From: Panax quinquefolius
Lineage: Eukaryota; Streptophyta; Magnoliopsida; Apiales; Araliaceae
NCBI GenBank assembly: GCA_020205615.1
Contig: CM035170.1
Coordinates: 34,162,123 to 34,226,122, forward strand
Reading direction: 5' to 3'
DNA: 64,000 bases
Below the pieces are notes generated by a model that did not search any database, was not told the DNA's origin, and saw only the letters and a list, made by a program, of their open reading frames with translations. Each line of letters starts with the position of its first letter. Position 1 is the stretch's first letter. Of the stretch, positions 45,149 to 57,263 are shown piece after piece. The position numbers and the translations under genes are program-made.

Positions 45149-47337
45149 GTAGGTTATAAACCTTAGGTAGGGGTACCTTAGGCTATAATCATGGAGATGA
45201 TAAGGAATAAACTCAGATCGAGTTTAAATGATAAGAAATGAATTTAGGAAATTCATTATTAAGTAAAGAAGAAGATAAAGAAAATTTAAAGAAGAATCTT
45301 GAAGGGTTATAAGGATAAGAATCTGGAGTTACCTGACTCCAGTAATAAAGATGAAAAGTAAAAATAAATATACTATGTCTATAAGATAAAAAGTGTAAAA
45401 TCATAATATTATACTATTAAAGGAAAAGAAGATTGTAAAATAAAACGATCATAATACAGTTATAATATGAGATCACAACGTGATCTGATAAGGTCATAGC
45501 AGGAGAAGGATCAATCAAATGATTGAAAACTTTATAGCAGAATTGTTGTACGACAGTTGTACTATGAAAGCTCATGAAAGAGTTATGAATTATAAATACG
45601 GATTAAATGAAATTCGTATGGAGAAAGTATGGAACTAGGATTATGTGGGATTTTAATTGAGGACTCATGTCAGCAGCTGAGTTGTATAATTCTTTGTATG
45701 GTCAGGGAATTTGTACTTGATTTTAGAACCGCTTAGCTTCCTGGTCGATATAGTGGTTAGGTTGAACAATTCTTTGTATGGGCGGGGAATTGTCCGCTTA
45801 GCTACCTATATTGATTAGTGGCCGAGTTTGGTTTGACAACCACTTAGTTCTTACATTGATAATCATTGAAATGTCTATGTCGCGCTGTTTGTTATATACG
45901 GGTTGAGAAGGTGATTCTTTTCTCATGTGTATAACAGATAGATAGGTTATAAGTAGAGATTATCAGGTTAAGTAAGAGTTCTTAAAACTCATACTTATGG
46001 TACGTTTGTGACTCATAGTTGCATGAAATGTTTATGAACTCCTCAGCGAATGGACGTCAAAGGTCTGACTAGGACAAGTTCTTAAACTCATATGATTGTG
46101 GAAAGTTCCTGAACTCATAATGTGTGGTAAGTTTGATGAACTGGGTATGGGAAAGTTGTGAATGGAGAATTGAAGATGATAGAAATAGATAGACTTATTA
46201 AGAAATGATCATTATAGAAATTAAAGTTGATGATGGAAGCATAGGTATTCCAAATCTTCTAGCTGTGCTAGATTTCAAATTTTTGACATCAAGCTAAATT
46301 CGCACTGATGTGCCTTTTGAAATAAAATGAATTTTGTTATCAGCAAAACATGGTGACAAGTGTGTATTTGTGAACTTTGGGACACTGACACATCGTTACC
46401 AGTTGTGGCATGATAGCGTCAAAAATGATTTTTGATGATTTTGAGCTATTTAAAGAAGAGTCTATGCTAAATTTTCTTCGGCTAGACAAAAATGATTTGA
46501 GATGTCAAAATGTATTTTATATATCATCAATGTGTCATGGAACCTGATGCATAATGATAAAAATGATGGAGTTATCAATGTAGAATTACCTAGTGTTGGA
46601 TGTGATCTAAAGACCGTCAGCCCACTATGGAATGTTGTAGTATGACAAAGTCACACAATGATGAAATCCTCAAACGGACTGTAAATACAGTGCGGTATCA
46701 TGACGTCATAAAATGATTTTCAGAATTTAAAAAAAAGAAAGTTAAGTGCCAATTAAATTTGGAAAGACACATGCTTCGATTGAAATTCGAATTATTGGTA
46801 TACGTCTAAAGCTATTTGATCCAGCTAGACAAATGTTTATGAAAAATTTAAAGTATTTTTGAGAATTTATCCCGAACCAAATTGTTTTGGTGCGGAATCC
46901 TATGATAAGACTGAGGTGAACTATGTTGATTGGATAAAATAATCCAATCTAGTAGCGTAAATATTCGCTAGACATGATTGATACGTTATGCATGACATAA
47001 GAGTATGATAGGCTAATCACCTAAAGTACTAGCAACGACAGTTTACCTTCTTTGTGATTGTAAACATACCTAGTAATTTACTGTTTTGCGATATAAATAT
47101 CGTTAAAACTACGTGTTCATGGTCTATATGACCCCTCAGCATGATTTGAAAAGTTTTAACTCCTTAGACTGAAGTCATGGAAGAATGTCATAGTAGCAGA
47201 GCTCCTCATAGTAGGAAGCAAGATGTACTCATTAAATTGAGCATGAAATCAAGTAAAGGTTAATTTGAAAACCTAGTTTTGATGAATAAAAGGAGTGGTG
47301 ATTAGTAGACTGAAATTTCGAGGACTAAATTCTTAAA
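45149..47337 (+). other. Element D interior, non-coding
   Basis: No frame with retroelement motifs on either strand. The first ~120 bp resemble the element C leader. Local repeats: two AATTCTTTGTATGG(T/G)C(A/G)GGGAATT units about 95 bp apart (45690-45790), and several AGTTC(C/T)T(G/A)AACTCATA units (45970-46140). The end, AATTTCGAGGACTAAATTC, resembles the 3' end of chromovirus pol. Confidence 0.7.
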
Positions 47338-47349
47338 AGAAGGGGTAAA
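47338..47349 (+). promoter_or_regulatory. Polypurine tract of element D
   Basis: AGAAGGGGTAAA directly before the 3' LTR start at 47350. Confidence 0.8.
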
Positions 47350-47754
47350 TGTGACAACCCAAAATTTTATAAAATCTTGAATGGTTAGAATAAAGGTTAA
47401 AGAATAAAACCTAGAAGAGAATTTGAGGATTTATTTAAATTTTTTAAGAAGAACCTATATGGTTTGTTATTCGAATGAGAATAAAAATAATATGAGTTAT
47501 AGAATTCCAAAACCCTAGAAATGAATTGATATATATTTGAATGAATATCAAGAATAAGGTATTATGATACCTGTAAAATATGTTGTGAATTGAATAAGTA
47601 TAAAGTCATTAGTTAATACAATTAGCAATATGAATGGAGTAATTTAAAACTCAAAATTTGAGTTAGAGATAGAATTTTAAAGCACGGACTGCTCGGTTGC
47701 ATCCGGAACGTCAAGTTTTGTCAGAATGGACAGTAAACACAAAATGTGTAAAGG

Positions 47755-47803
47755 TTGACTTTTGGTCAAAGTCAATAATTGACTTTTTATGAAGAAAAGT
47801 CAA
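47755..47803. promoter_or_regulatory. W-box cluster in LTR D (3' copy)
   Basis: Same TTGAC(C/T) cores as at 41379; the hairpin arm is weakened by a C-to-T change but four or five cores remain. Confidence 0.5.
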
Positions 47804-47922
47804 AATTAGTGTGAGAAGTGAAATATGTTATGATTATGTGTATGATTAAATAAATATACATTATATAATGTGAATACATTTATTTTGTATATAAAAGTGA
47901 ATTAAGAATTAAGTTATATAAC

Positions 47923-47925
<3 letters not shown>

Positions 47926-47964
<39 letters not shown>
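47926..47964. repeat. (TA)n tract in LTR D (3' copy)
   Basis: About 19 TA units, allelic in position to 41550-41585. Confidence 0.9.
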
Positions 47965-47966
<2 letters not shown>

Positions 47967-50750
47967 TTTTATAATTAAATAACCTAAGAGGTTATAATAT
48001 GAGAGAATATTAGTATATAAATATATATATACTAACATTAAGATATTTATTTTATATATCTCAACTAATTAATTTTATAACCAAGTCTAATTGGGTTATG
48101 AAATTAAAAAGGCATAAGTAAGGAATTTAATTTCTAGTGAGAAATAAAAACCCTAATTAAATGATTAGGGTAAAATAGAATTAAAAGTATTGGACTTTAA
48201 TGATATCATAGCCCAATAATTTAATTAGAGTCCAAGAGAATTAAATTTAATGTACTAAGGAAGTTATATTATTTAAACAAGCCCAATTAATTAATTAAGT
48301 ATGAGACTTGTAGATAGAGTGACTAAGGGCGATTAAATTATTTAATCTAGCCCAATATATTATGTATGTGACAAGTATTATAATGACCCAATTTAATTAG
48401 GGTTGAAAGCCAAAGCTAGTTGTTGTTAGTAAGTAAAACAAGTAAATTTGTTAGCTCAATGGAATTAATTAAGGGCCCAAACTAAGCCACTTGTGGGAGA
48501 ATAATGATATTAAAATTATATTAAGTTAAGAGATATATTTTTATTATGTCAAGTTATTAATTTTATAACTTAATTAAAACAAGTTTAATTAGGAATAAAA
48601 TTTAATGTACAAAAGTAATGATTTAAATTCTAAATATTTGGAATGGATACCCTAATTAAATATTTAGGGTGGGATAAGATGAAAAGAATTGGATTATGTT
48701 AATATTACATAGCCCAAAGGATTAATTGAAAGCCCAAAAGAAATAAGTTTTAGCCCAAATTGGAGAATGGCATTTTGGGAATTTAATAAAGCAATTAAAA
48801 AAAATGTATGGGTGATTCTAAGGCCACATGGCCGGTTATATTAGTGGAGGAAAAAAGAAAGGAGAAAGATATTTATCTTATATCTATATTTAATAAAGTA
48901 AGCATATCTTCTTTCTTTATTCTCTTTCATCCCATTCCTTATTATCTAACAAAAAGAGAGAGAGAGAGAGAACCGTGAAAAAGAAACCGAGAGGGAGAGA
49001 AAGGGGGGTGCGGCAGCGATGGGAGATAAAAGGAGGAGAAAAATCCTCCATGGAAAGAGGAAGAAGAATAAGAAGAAGCATAAAAAAAAAGTATAACACT
49101 ATTTTTCCTCTAAGCTTTCTTCCTTTATTTTTTCTATTTGATGAAAATGGGGTTTTTGATTTGGATGTTCAAACCCCTATGATCTATGTATTTTTCATGG
49201 ATTCAAGTATGGATCTACCCATATTGGGTATTGATTTGGTTGGAATCAAAAATAAAAATTTTCTAGTTTAGAAATCCAAAATTTATATTTACTTTGAAAA
49301 TCCACCGTTTTAAAACTATAACTCCTTTTTACGATCCGTCAAAGAGGGGTGCTAGATATATGTGTTTACTAGTTAACCCAAGTGGTAGCACTAAAAAATG
49401 TTGAGTTTTCATGGTGTAGTGGTTGTGGAAGCCAAAATAGTCCCGATTTTTGGAAAAGAAATAGGACTGTTTTGGGGAAGCTTGAAATGGGGGTATTTTT
49501 GTCCACTGTTTGTGATTTAAAAATTCGGAAAAACTTTGGGGTGTTCATATCAGAAGATATGCAGGTTGTGTAAAAATTTGAGAACTTTTAGCCATATGAT
49601 TTGAGAGTTATGTAGTTTACGGTGAATGGCTAATTTTATGAAGCCACCTGAATAACTCTCTGTGTATAAGTCCAAAAATTACAAAATATTTACTGGAAGT
49701 ACATGTGTATAATAGGAACATACTGTATAAATTTCAGAATGTTTGGAGTTAATCTCGATTTATGAAAAATTGGAGAATATTTGGCTATTATGGACTATTT
49801 AAATATAGTAAATGGATTTTAAAAATTCCGGGAAAAATATATGTTCAATATGGAACTATATTCTGTCAAATCCCTGAAAGGAAATATTTTTAGGACTGAT
49901 TTGGTATTTTTCATCTAAATGATGATAAATGGATTTAAGTAAATATATGATGTCCAAAAATATGAAAAATACGATTTATGACTTGAGACCCTTGAGCATG
50001 ACTTATGCAGAGTTTTGATGAAGTTTTGGGTCGGGTGTGAAGTGTTGTGATGTTTATGATATTTTAGAATGCTTAAACAAGTTAATTAAAAAAAGAGGAA
50101 AACAATTGAAATAAATTGTTTAGTAATGTGATTAATGACTTAAATTATTTTTATATGACTAATAATATTGGATTAAGATATTATTAGTAGTATTTGATTA
50201 TAATGTTATTAAAAGGTTAATAACCTTAGCGTAAAATCTGATTTCATAATTAATAATATTCGACGGGAGATTAAAATAAGAGATTTATGTTATTTTTTTA
50301 ATATAATTGTTGAATTTGGTATTCAATGAACTATATTATGCTTGTAATAGACTAAAATGAGAATTCAGGGTGCTGAATTGGATTTTGAATTGCTGAAATG
50401 GTTTTAATCTACTGAAATATTTTGTGGTCTGCTGAAATAGTAATTTCAGGATGCTGAAATGTAATTTGGTTTACTGAAATGATATTTCAGTTTATTGAAA
50501 GGTTATCTAGCTTACTAAGATAACATATAAAGGGAAAACTTATAAGTATAAGTTATAAGTGATGAAAAGATTATCAAAGTATTTTAACAATACTAAGACT
50601 AAGGTGTAATGTCTAATACTTAACTTTGTGATTGAAGGTTAGACAAGTTAATATAAGACGATGAGATTATAAGTAAGTAAATGAATATGGTGTTAAGATT
50701 ATCTAGTATTTGACTATGTGATTAAGTGTTAGATAGTATTATTGAATAAG

Positions 50751-53542
50751 TGTGACGCCCCCAAAACAGGTATACATCACCTATTCTGAGTTGCCAAATA
50801 CATGGTACATAATACAAATACAACTTAATTATACAGCTGTCGTTCAAAGTACGACAAAACATAAGATGTGAGTTTTAATACAAATATTGTCATCTAGACA
50901 ATATACAAACTCAAATTCAATATTATTACATTTATTTTCCCACTATTTCACTGAATAGTGAGGACTACTAATCTTATCATTTGGTCCATCACTCCGGTTT
51001 CCGACTAGTCCTCGCTACGCTCTCATTTCCTAAAGAGAACAATGAAAATAAAAGGTGAGCTCAACTAGCCCAAAGAGGAAATATTATTACTAAGATAATG
51101 CGTAATATATTATCGTTAGCCTTCAACAGTGTTAAGCGATATAATATAACAACCATCAAGTTTAACTGCAGAGGAACAAACAATCCATTAAAAGAGTCAA
51201 GTAGAGAATAAAATCTACTATCTTTTATGATTTAAAAGGTTTTTTTTATCACTTTTATTGTTGGGACTCAAATTTTAATAAATAATCCACATCATCGAAT
51301 CACCCGCACTACTACCAAGGATATTCTTTAGTATCACGACCACAATTATCCACGCACTACATGCCAAGAATATTTGTGTATTCATTAATGGTCATGATCA
51401 TGCCAACAATCGGCCCATCAATGTACTACGCCAATGAGGACTTTTACCACATCATTTGTAACATTACTACCATGATTACAACGAATAATCTCTCGGGTCA
51501 TAATCATACCAAGTCCATCTATGCACTACAGCCATGAGATGACTTTCAACAAAATATAAACATGAGGATGATGACAATGATATAAGAATTCAATAAAACA
51601 AGTTCAAGAATTATTTTATCCAGAATCAATAACGCCCAAATTGTCAACATGATACTTCTTTGTGGAGTAAAATTTTAAGAATGCTCAAGAATATTTCCAT
51701 AAAAGATATCTTTGGATGAAGCGCAAATATCAAGGATATTCCACTAATTTCATGGAGTATAGAAGTCAAAACTTTAACCAACTGAGTATAATAGAGAATG
51801 GAATAACAAAAGAAATCACCAAGCATGCGATAGACTACACAGAAAGGTTATTCCAATAGAATAATAAATAACAGAACCGGTCCCACAGTAAAATGCATGC
51901 ATACGGATATTCCAAATGTAATAATAAAGAGCGGAATCAAGCCGTAAAAGAAAACGCATGCATGTGATATTCCAATGTAATAATAAATAATGGAACCAGT
52001 CATGTAAAAACATGCATGTGATGTTCCAACAGAATGATAAATAATGGAACTGTGTCCCGAAACGCATGCATACAAGATGTTCCAAAGAGAATAATAAAGA
52101 ATGGAATAATGAAGAAGAATTTCACCAAGTATAGGGTAGCTCAGCGATACAAAAGTTATTCCAATGTAATAATAAAGAATGGAATAACTGAAGTTCTCTT
52201 CATGGATAAGAAAGAAATAATACTCCCTACCTTAGAAAAACTAGATACTGGAATAGTGAGGTAGCAGACTTCTCTTTTTCTTTCTCTCTAAAATTTCTCT
52301 TTATAATAACTACTCTATAGCTCGAGTGAATTGGTGAAGAATGATGAATAAATGAGCTTCTATTTATAGGAAAATATAGTTTCGATAATTGCACGTTTTG
52401 GGGCTCAGAATATTACAGTACAATACCTCTAACTTTTCTTTCATTTTTAATTTAGTCCTGCAAGTATTATCAAACTTGCACCACCTCCCCTAATAGTAAA
52501 TAATGTGAATCAATAGTTCAATCATGTGACTTAATAGTATAATCATGTAAAAAATACGAATTACAGTATAGTACCTCCATCTATACCTCCATTTTTAACT
52601 TAGTCATCCAAGTATTATCAATCTTGCACCAACTCCCCTAATAGTAAATAATGTGATTCAATAGTACACACATGTGAACAAATAGTTATATAAGCATGTG
52701 AATTAGTAACAATTAATTGCTCATTTATCTGATAAATTACCCGATTTATCAATATAACCCCCAGACATCAATTATCATCGGAATAAATGTCGATTTCCAC
52801 TAACACTAATAATCCCAAACACAATGGAACTATCAAAATTTCATTTTTAATCAACACAACTTATTCATCATTAATATTATAACTCACAATATTTAACAAC
52901 CAGGTCATTCCCAGGAAAAAAGGGGCTTTCCGATAAGGATTTCTCCTTATTGGCGCCCAATTAGGTGACCAAACCTCTCATTGACAGAACTTCTAGACAT
53001 CAATAATATTGCAAATAATAATATGAATAATTTTGTCATCTCGGTTATTGATTTAATAATATAAAATATTATGCAAATGATAATCGTGACAATAATTGAA
53101 TCAATAATATGAGAGATATGATGATGCAAAGAATTATGTAGTAATAATTGAGTATAACCGAGTGACTTCTCACGTAAGCATCAATAATCAATACTGGTGT
53201 GCTACTATGCAACCACACGCATTCATCGTACTTTTAACAAGGGTGTTTCAACGAGTTAACGGTAAAACTTTCGCCGTTATTTTCACAAAGTATTTTTTGT
53301 CATTTTCTCAATCAAATAATAATTCCGTTGTGGGGTCCACCAATGATTGTCTTGGTTGCACGAATATTCCCCGTTAAAACTAATATTCCCGAACCAATCG
53401 AATATTATATAACAACTTCCGTACTTTTGCAAAATTTGTAAATATTACCCACAACTATAACATTATATCAAATCCACACCATAATATTCAAAAATATATT
53501 TCGAGAAAATTTAATCTTTATTCAAAAAGTTGGGGTCTTACA
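50751..53542 (-). mobile_element. 3' LTR of the Tekay-like element (family A)
   Basis: Plus-strand ends TGTGACGCCCCC and GGGGTCTTACA, 2792 bp, same layout as 36840-39991. The right side continues into pol instead of a target duplicate, so it is not solo. Confidence 0.93.
52361..52368 (-). promoter_or_regulatory. TATA box of the Tekay-like LTR (minus strand)
   Basis: TATTTATA (TATAAATA on minus) in the family context. Confidence 0.5.
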
Positions 53543-53555
53543 ACCTCCCCTTCTT
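53543..53555 (-). promoter_or_regulatory. Polypurine tract of the Tekay-like element
   Basis: On the minus strand AAGAAGGGGAGGT directly before TGTAAGACCCC. It overlaps the pol stop codon. Confidence 0.88.
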
Positions 53556-53967
53556 ATGAAATTTCGTCCTCGAAATTAGGGTGCGTACCTGGTATGTTGA
53601 AGAGGTAAGGATATCTTGATTTCAACTCAGATTCTAACTCCCAGGTCTTTTCTTCCACATTGTGGTATCTCCACAAAACTTTGACTTGAGGTATAACCTT
53701 GGAGCGTAGAATATGATCCTTTTTATCTAAGATTTTAACAGGTAACCCTTCATACGTTAAATCTTCCTCTATCTCATCTGGTTCTAATTCAATAATGTGG
53801 TTTGGGTCTTTCACATATTTACGTAACATAGATATGTGAAAAACGTTATGAACACGAGACATACTTGGCGGTAAAGCAAGTCTATACGCCACAGTTCCTA
53901 CTCGATCGAGGATTAAAAATGGGTCAATGAATCGAGGGTTGAGCTTTCCTCTCTTTCCAAATCTCAT
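53554..53967 (-). pseudogene. Tekay-like pol, C-terminus with chromodomain
   Basis: [20 protein letters not shown] is the GPY/F-type module, [20 protein letters not shown] the linker, and [18 protein letters not shown] then [18 protein letters not shown] the chromodomain, close to Tekay/Del forms. Ends FEDEIS. Chromodomains are thought to steer integration to marked chromatin. The frame is open for 137 codons but cut from integrase by a stop around 53968-54081. Confidence 0.9.
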
Positions 53968-54081
53968 AACCCCTTTCTATGGAGCAACGCGTAACAACAC
54001 ATGATCTCCAATATCGAATTCCACGTCCTTTCGATGAAGATCAGCATAACTCTTTTGTCGATCTTGTGAGGTTTTTATACG

Positions 54082-55105
54082 TTATCGGATCATTTGAATC
54101 TTTTTCGTAGTCATACGTACCAACTTCGGTCCAAATAACGTTGCTTCACCCACCTCATCCCAGCATACTGGAGAATGACACTTTCTTCCATACAACGCCT
54201 CAAATGGAGCCATGCCAATACTTGCTTGATAGCTGTTGTTGTAGGAAAACTCCACCAATTGTAGGAATTTATCCCAACTTCCCTTGAATTCAAGGACACA
54301 GAGTCTTAATAGATCTTCAAGAGTTTGAATGGTCCTCTCCGAGTGCCCGTCCGTCTGAGGATGATATGCCGAGCTAAATCGTAAATCCGTGCCCATAGCT
54401 TTTTGCAAACTAACCCAAAATCTTGAAGTGAATCTTGGGTCTCGATTAGAAACTATGAAAACTGGCATACCATGCAGTCTTACAATCTTGTTTATGTACA
54501 TATGAGCAAGACGTTCAAGTGTATAAGTTTCTCGTATAGGTAGGAAATGAGCAGACTTGGTCAATCTATCAACAATGACCCAAATTACATTTATGCCTTG
54601 AGAAACCTTGGGAAGACTAGTAACAAAATCCATGGTAATGTGTTCCCACTTCCATTCTGGAATTTCAAGTGGTTGCAATGGACCTTTTGGTACTTGATGC
54701 TCCGCCTTGACTCGTTGACAAGTTAAACACCTTGAGATAAACTCTGCTATCTCTCTCTTCATATTGCTCCACCAAAATGTATGTCGAAGATCACGATACA
54801 TTTTGGTACTCCCGAGATAGATTGCAAAACTGTGTGTCATGCGCCTCCATCATGATTTTATACTTTAAATCGGGGTTGTTAGGAACACAAAGTCCGGAGT
54901 TGACTCGAAGTATTCCTTCTTCACCGATTCTTGCTTCCGGCATAGCACCTTCTTGTACTTTCTTCCTCATACGCATCAGCTCTAGGTTTGCAGTTTGAGC
55001 AGCTTTAACTTTATCGATTAAAGTCGGTTCTACTCGTATATTCGCCATTATCACATGGGTCCCTGGAGTCTTTATCTCTAACTCCATCCTTTGCAAGTCA
55101 TACAA
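54082..55105 (-). pseudogene. Tekay-like pol, integrase (catalytic Asp lost)
   Basis: Two frames. The upstream one (55105-54791) has the linker before the zinc domain; the second (54840-54082) reads IYLGSTKMYRDLRHTFWW...CLTCQ, where the usual HPG histidine is Tyr, then the core ITMDFVTSLP (first Asp), VSNRDPRF (second Asp changed to Asn) and YHPQTDGHSERTIQ (Glu kept). A frameshift separates the two frames. The substitutions fit C-to-T decay. Inactive. Confidence 0.88.
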
Positions 55106-55240
55106 AATGGGCCTTTACGTTGACAATATTGCACTCGTACCCGCATATGATCTTCTACTCAGTGCATCAGCTACTACGTTCGCTTTTCCGGGATGGTATT
55201 GAATAATATGATCATAATCTTTCAACAGTTCGAGCCAATG

Positions 55241-55767
55241 TCATTGCCGCATGTTGAGTTCCTTTTGAGTGAAAAAATATTTGAGGCTTTTATGATCCGT
55301 ATAGATCTCCACTTTCTCCCCATACAGGTAATGCCTCCAAATTTTAAGCGCAAAAACGACAGCTGCCAACTCTAGATCATGAGTAGGATAATTCCTCTCA
55401 TATTCTTTGAGTTGCCGTGAGGCATAGGCTATGACTTTCCCATGATGCATGAGAACACATCCTAACCCTTTGCCCAAGCATCATCGAGATGACAAATCCT
55501 CCGAGCGGATGGTATTATCCCAACAGTCTTTGAAATGAGTCTCCTCTTGAGTTCTTGAAAACTCTTCTCACATTCCACGCTCCAACCGAATTTTGTATCT
55601 TTTTGAGTCAGCTGACTTAATGGAGTAGCGATTCGAGAAAACCCTTCTACGAATCTCCGATAATAACCAGCTAAGCCGAGAAAGCTACATACTTCGGTTA
55701 CTAATTTAGGTTGCTCCTAGCTTTGAATTGCTTCAATCTTTGCCAGGTCAACAGATATCCCATGATT
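55241..55767 (-). pseudogene. Tekay-like pol, RNase H region
   Basis: Best block at 55477-55241: [23 protein letters not shown]...[22 protein letters not shown]...[12 protein letters not shown]. The piece before it (55767-55480, connection, FLGLAGYYRRFV) is spread over two frames. Residues between the two blocks are lost to a frameshift. Confidence 0.85.
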
Positions 55768-56325
55768 TTATATCACGTGCCCAAGGAATGCAACTTCCTC
55801 AAGCCAGAACTCACATTTCTTCAACTTGGCATATAGCTTGTTTTCACGAAGCTTTTGGAGTATCAGCCTCAAGTGTTGCTCATTATCTTCATGGCTTTTG
55901 GAATATATGAGGATGTCATCAATAAAGACGACCACAAAATGATCCAAATATTCCTTGAATACTAGGTTCATCATATCCATGAAGGCAACAGAGGCATTAG
56001 TCAATCCAAAGGACATGACTAGGAATTCATAATGCCCGTACCGAGTTCTGAAAGCCGTCTTTGGAATGTCATTGGTCCTAATCTTCAATTGATGATATCC
56101 TGAACGAAGATCAATCTTTGAAAAGAATTTGGCGCCTTGCAACTGGTCAAACAGGTCATCAATACGTGGCAATGGGTACCTATTTTTTATGGTGACATGG
56201 TTCAATTCACAGTAGTCAATACAAAGTCGCATACTCCCATCTTTCTTCTTCACGAATAGAACAGGAGCACCCCAAGGAGACGATTTAGGAGGACGAATGA
56301 AACCAATGTCTAACAATTCTCGCAA
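55768..56325 (-). pseudogene. Tekay-like pol, reverse transcriptase
   Basis: Open for 185 codons: [71 protein letters not shown] and the FIDD active site in [12 protein letters not shown], ending LGHVI. The catalytic residues are intact. Upstream and downstream frames are broken, so it is a fragment of a dead polyprotein. Confidence 0.92.
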
Positions 56326-56430
56326 TTGGGTCTTTAACTCCGAAGTTCAATAGGAGCTATTCGATATGGGGCTTTGGAAATGGGTTTTGTCACCGAGTTC
56401 AAGGTCGATACAAAATTCAATTTCACGCCT

Positions 56431-57263
56431 TCAGGGGTAGGATGGGAAGTTCTTTTGGGAATACATCGGAAATTTATTAACAACAGAAATATCATTTAAA
56501 ACTGACGTATTTTTGTTTAGATCCGTGACATGAGCTAAGAAAGCTTGACATCCGTTTTTCAATAAACAAATAGCTTTATGGCTTGAAATGACATTGATTG
56601 ATTTTAATGGTTTAGTTGTTTGAATTAACATAATAGGTTGGTTAGGAATATGAAAGCTAACAACCTTATGAAAATAATTAATTTTTGCATGATGAGTAGT
56701 TAACCAATCAATCCCTAGAATCACGTCAAATGCAAGTATTTTCAATGAAATAAGGTCGACAGGTAATGATTGGGTACCAATTTGAACCAAACAAGACTTA
56801 TAAACAGTGGATGTAATGAAGGTTTCTCCCAACGGAGTTTCAACAGATAAGTCAAAGTCTAATTTCTCCGGAGTCAAATTTAATCGTTGAGCGCAAGTAG
56901 GAGAAATAAAAGAATGTGTAGAACCGGTATCAAATAAGGTATAGACTTCGCTAGAGTTTATGATAAGCTTACCCGTGATGACCTCGTTCGGGTCCCTTGC
57001 TTTCTGGGAGGTCACAACAAATGCTCTCCCTTGCACCACCGGCTTTGACTTTTCTGGGACGGCCTTTGGTGCCTCCATCCTAGCTGAACTTGTCTTCGGT
57101 GAACGATAAAATCGGGCTAGGTGAGCTTCTCTTCCACAATTATAACACGCTTTGGATGGCATCGTGCAGTTTGGACTAATATGTCCCTGCCCTCCACATT
57201 TGAAGCATATGATAGGTGGTCGTTCTCCTTCTTTAACCACGGTTGCTGGTGCTGACTGATGAT
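56431..57263 (-). pseudogene. Tekay-like gag zinc knuckles and protease
   Basis: CFKCGGQGHISPNC, then a second knuckle CYNCGREAHLARFY whose last Cys is Tyr. A linker with GRAFVV, then protease: VYTLFDTGSTHSFIS and VILGIDWL. The open frame starts at 57279, but its first few residues read into the Athila LTR, so the element sequence begins near 57263. Confidence 0.88.

Larger units (their letters stand above)
40975..50750 (+). mobile_element. Element D: LARD-like non-coding LTR element
   Basis: Two LTRs starting TGTGACAACCC(G/A)AAA at 40975 and 47350 flank a 2.2-kb interior with a Met primer site and a polypurine tract but no protein. The 3' LTR is cut at 50750 by a Tekay-like element; about 0.74 kb of it should lie beyond the window. 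LTR similarity is high by eye, so it is fairly young, but older than its insert. Confidence 0.88.
47350..50750 (+). mobile_element. Element D 3' LTR, first 3401 bp
   Basis: Aligns with 40975-44389 throughout, with small indels (for example near 43555 and in the TA tract). A short stretch at 50365-50500 has GCTGAAAT where the 5' LTR has CTTTGAAAT, a repeated-unit difference. Cut at ...AATAAG; ataag is the expected duplicate. Confidence 0.92.
50751..57263 (-). mobile_element. Tekay/Del-like chromovirus (family A full element), 3' part
   Basis: Minus strand: gag knuckles and protease, RT, RNase H, integrase, chromodomain, polypurine tract, 3' LTR. Gag N-terminus and 5' LTR are displaced to the right by the Athila insertion. 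This copy ties LTR family A to its proteins. Confidence 0.9.

Noticed and set aside
45149..47337. Hidden decayed pol in element D
   Set aside because: Reading both strands I found no RT, RNase H, integrase or protease motif; only the last few bases resemble a pol end.
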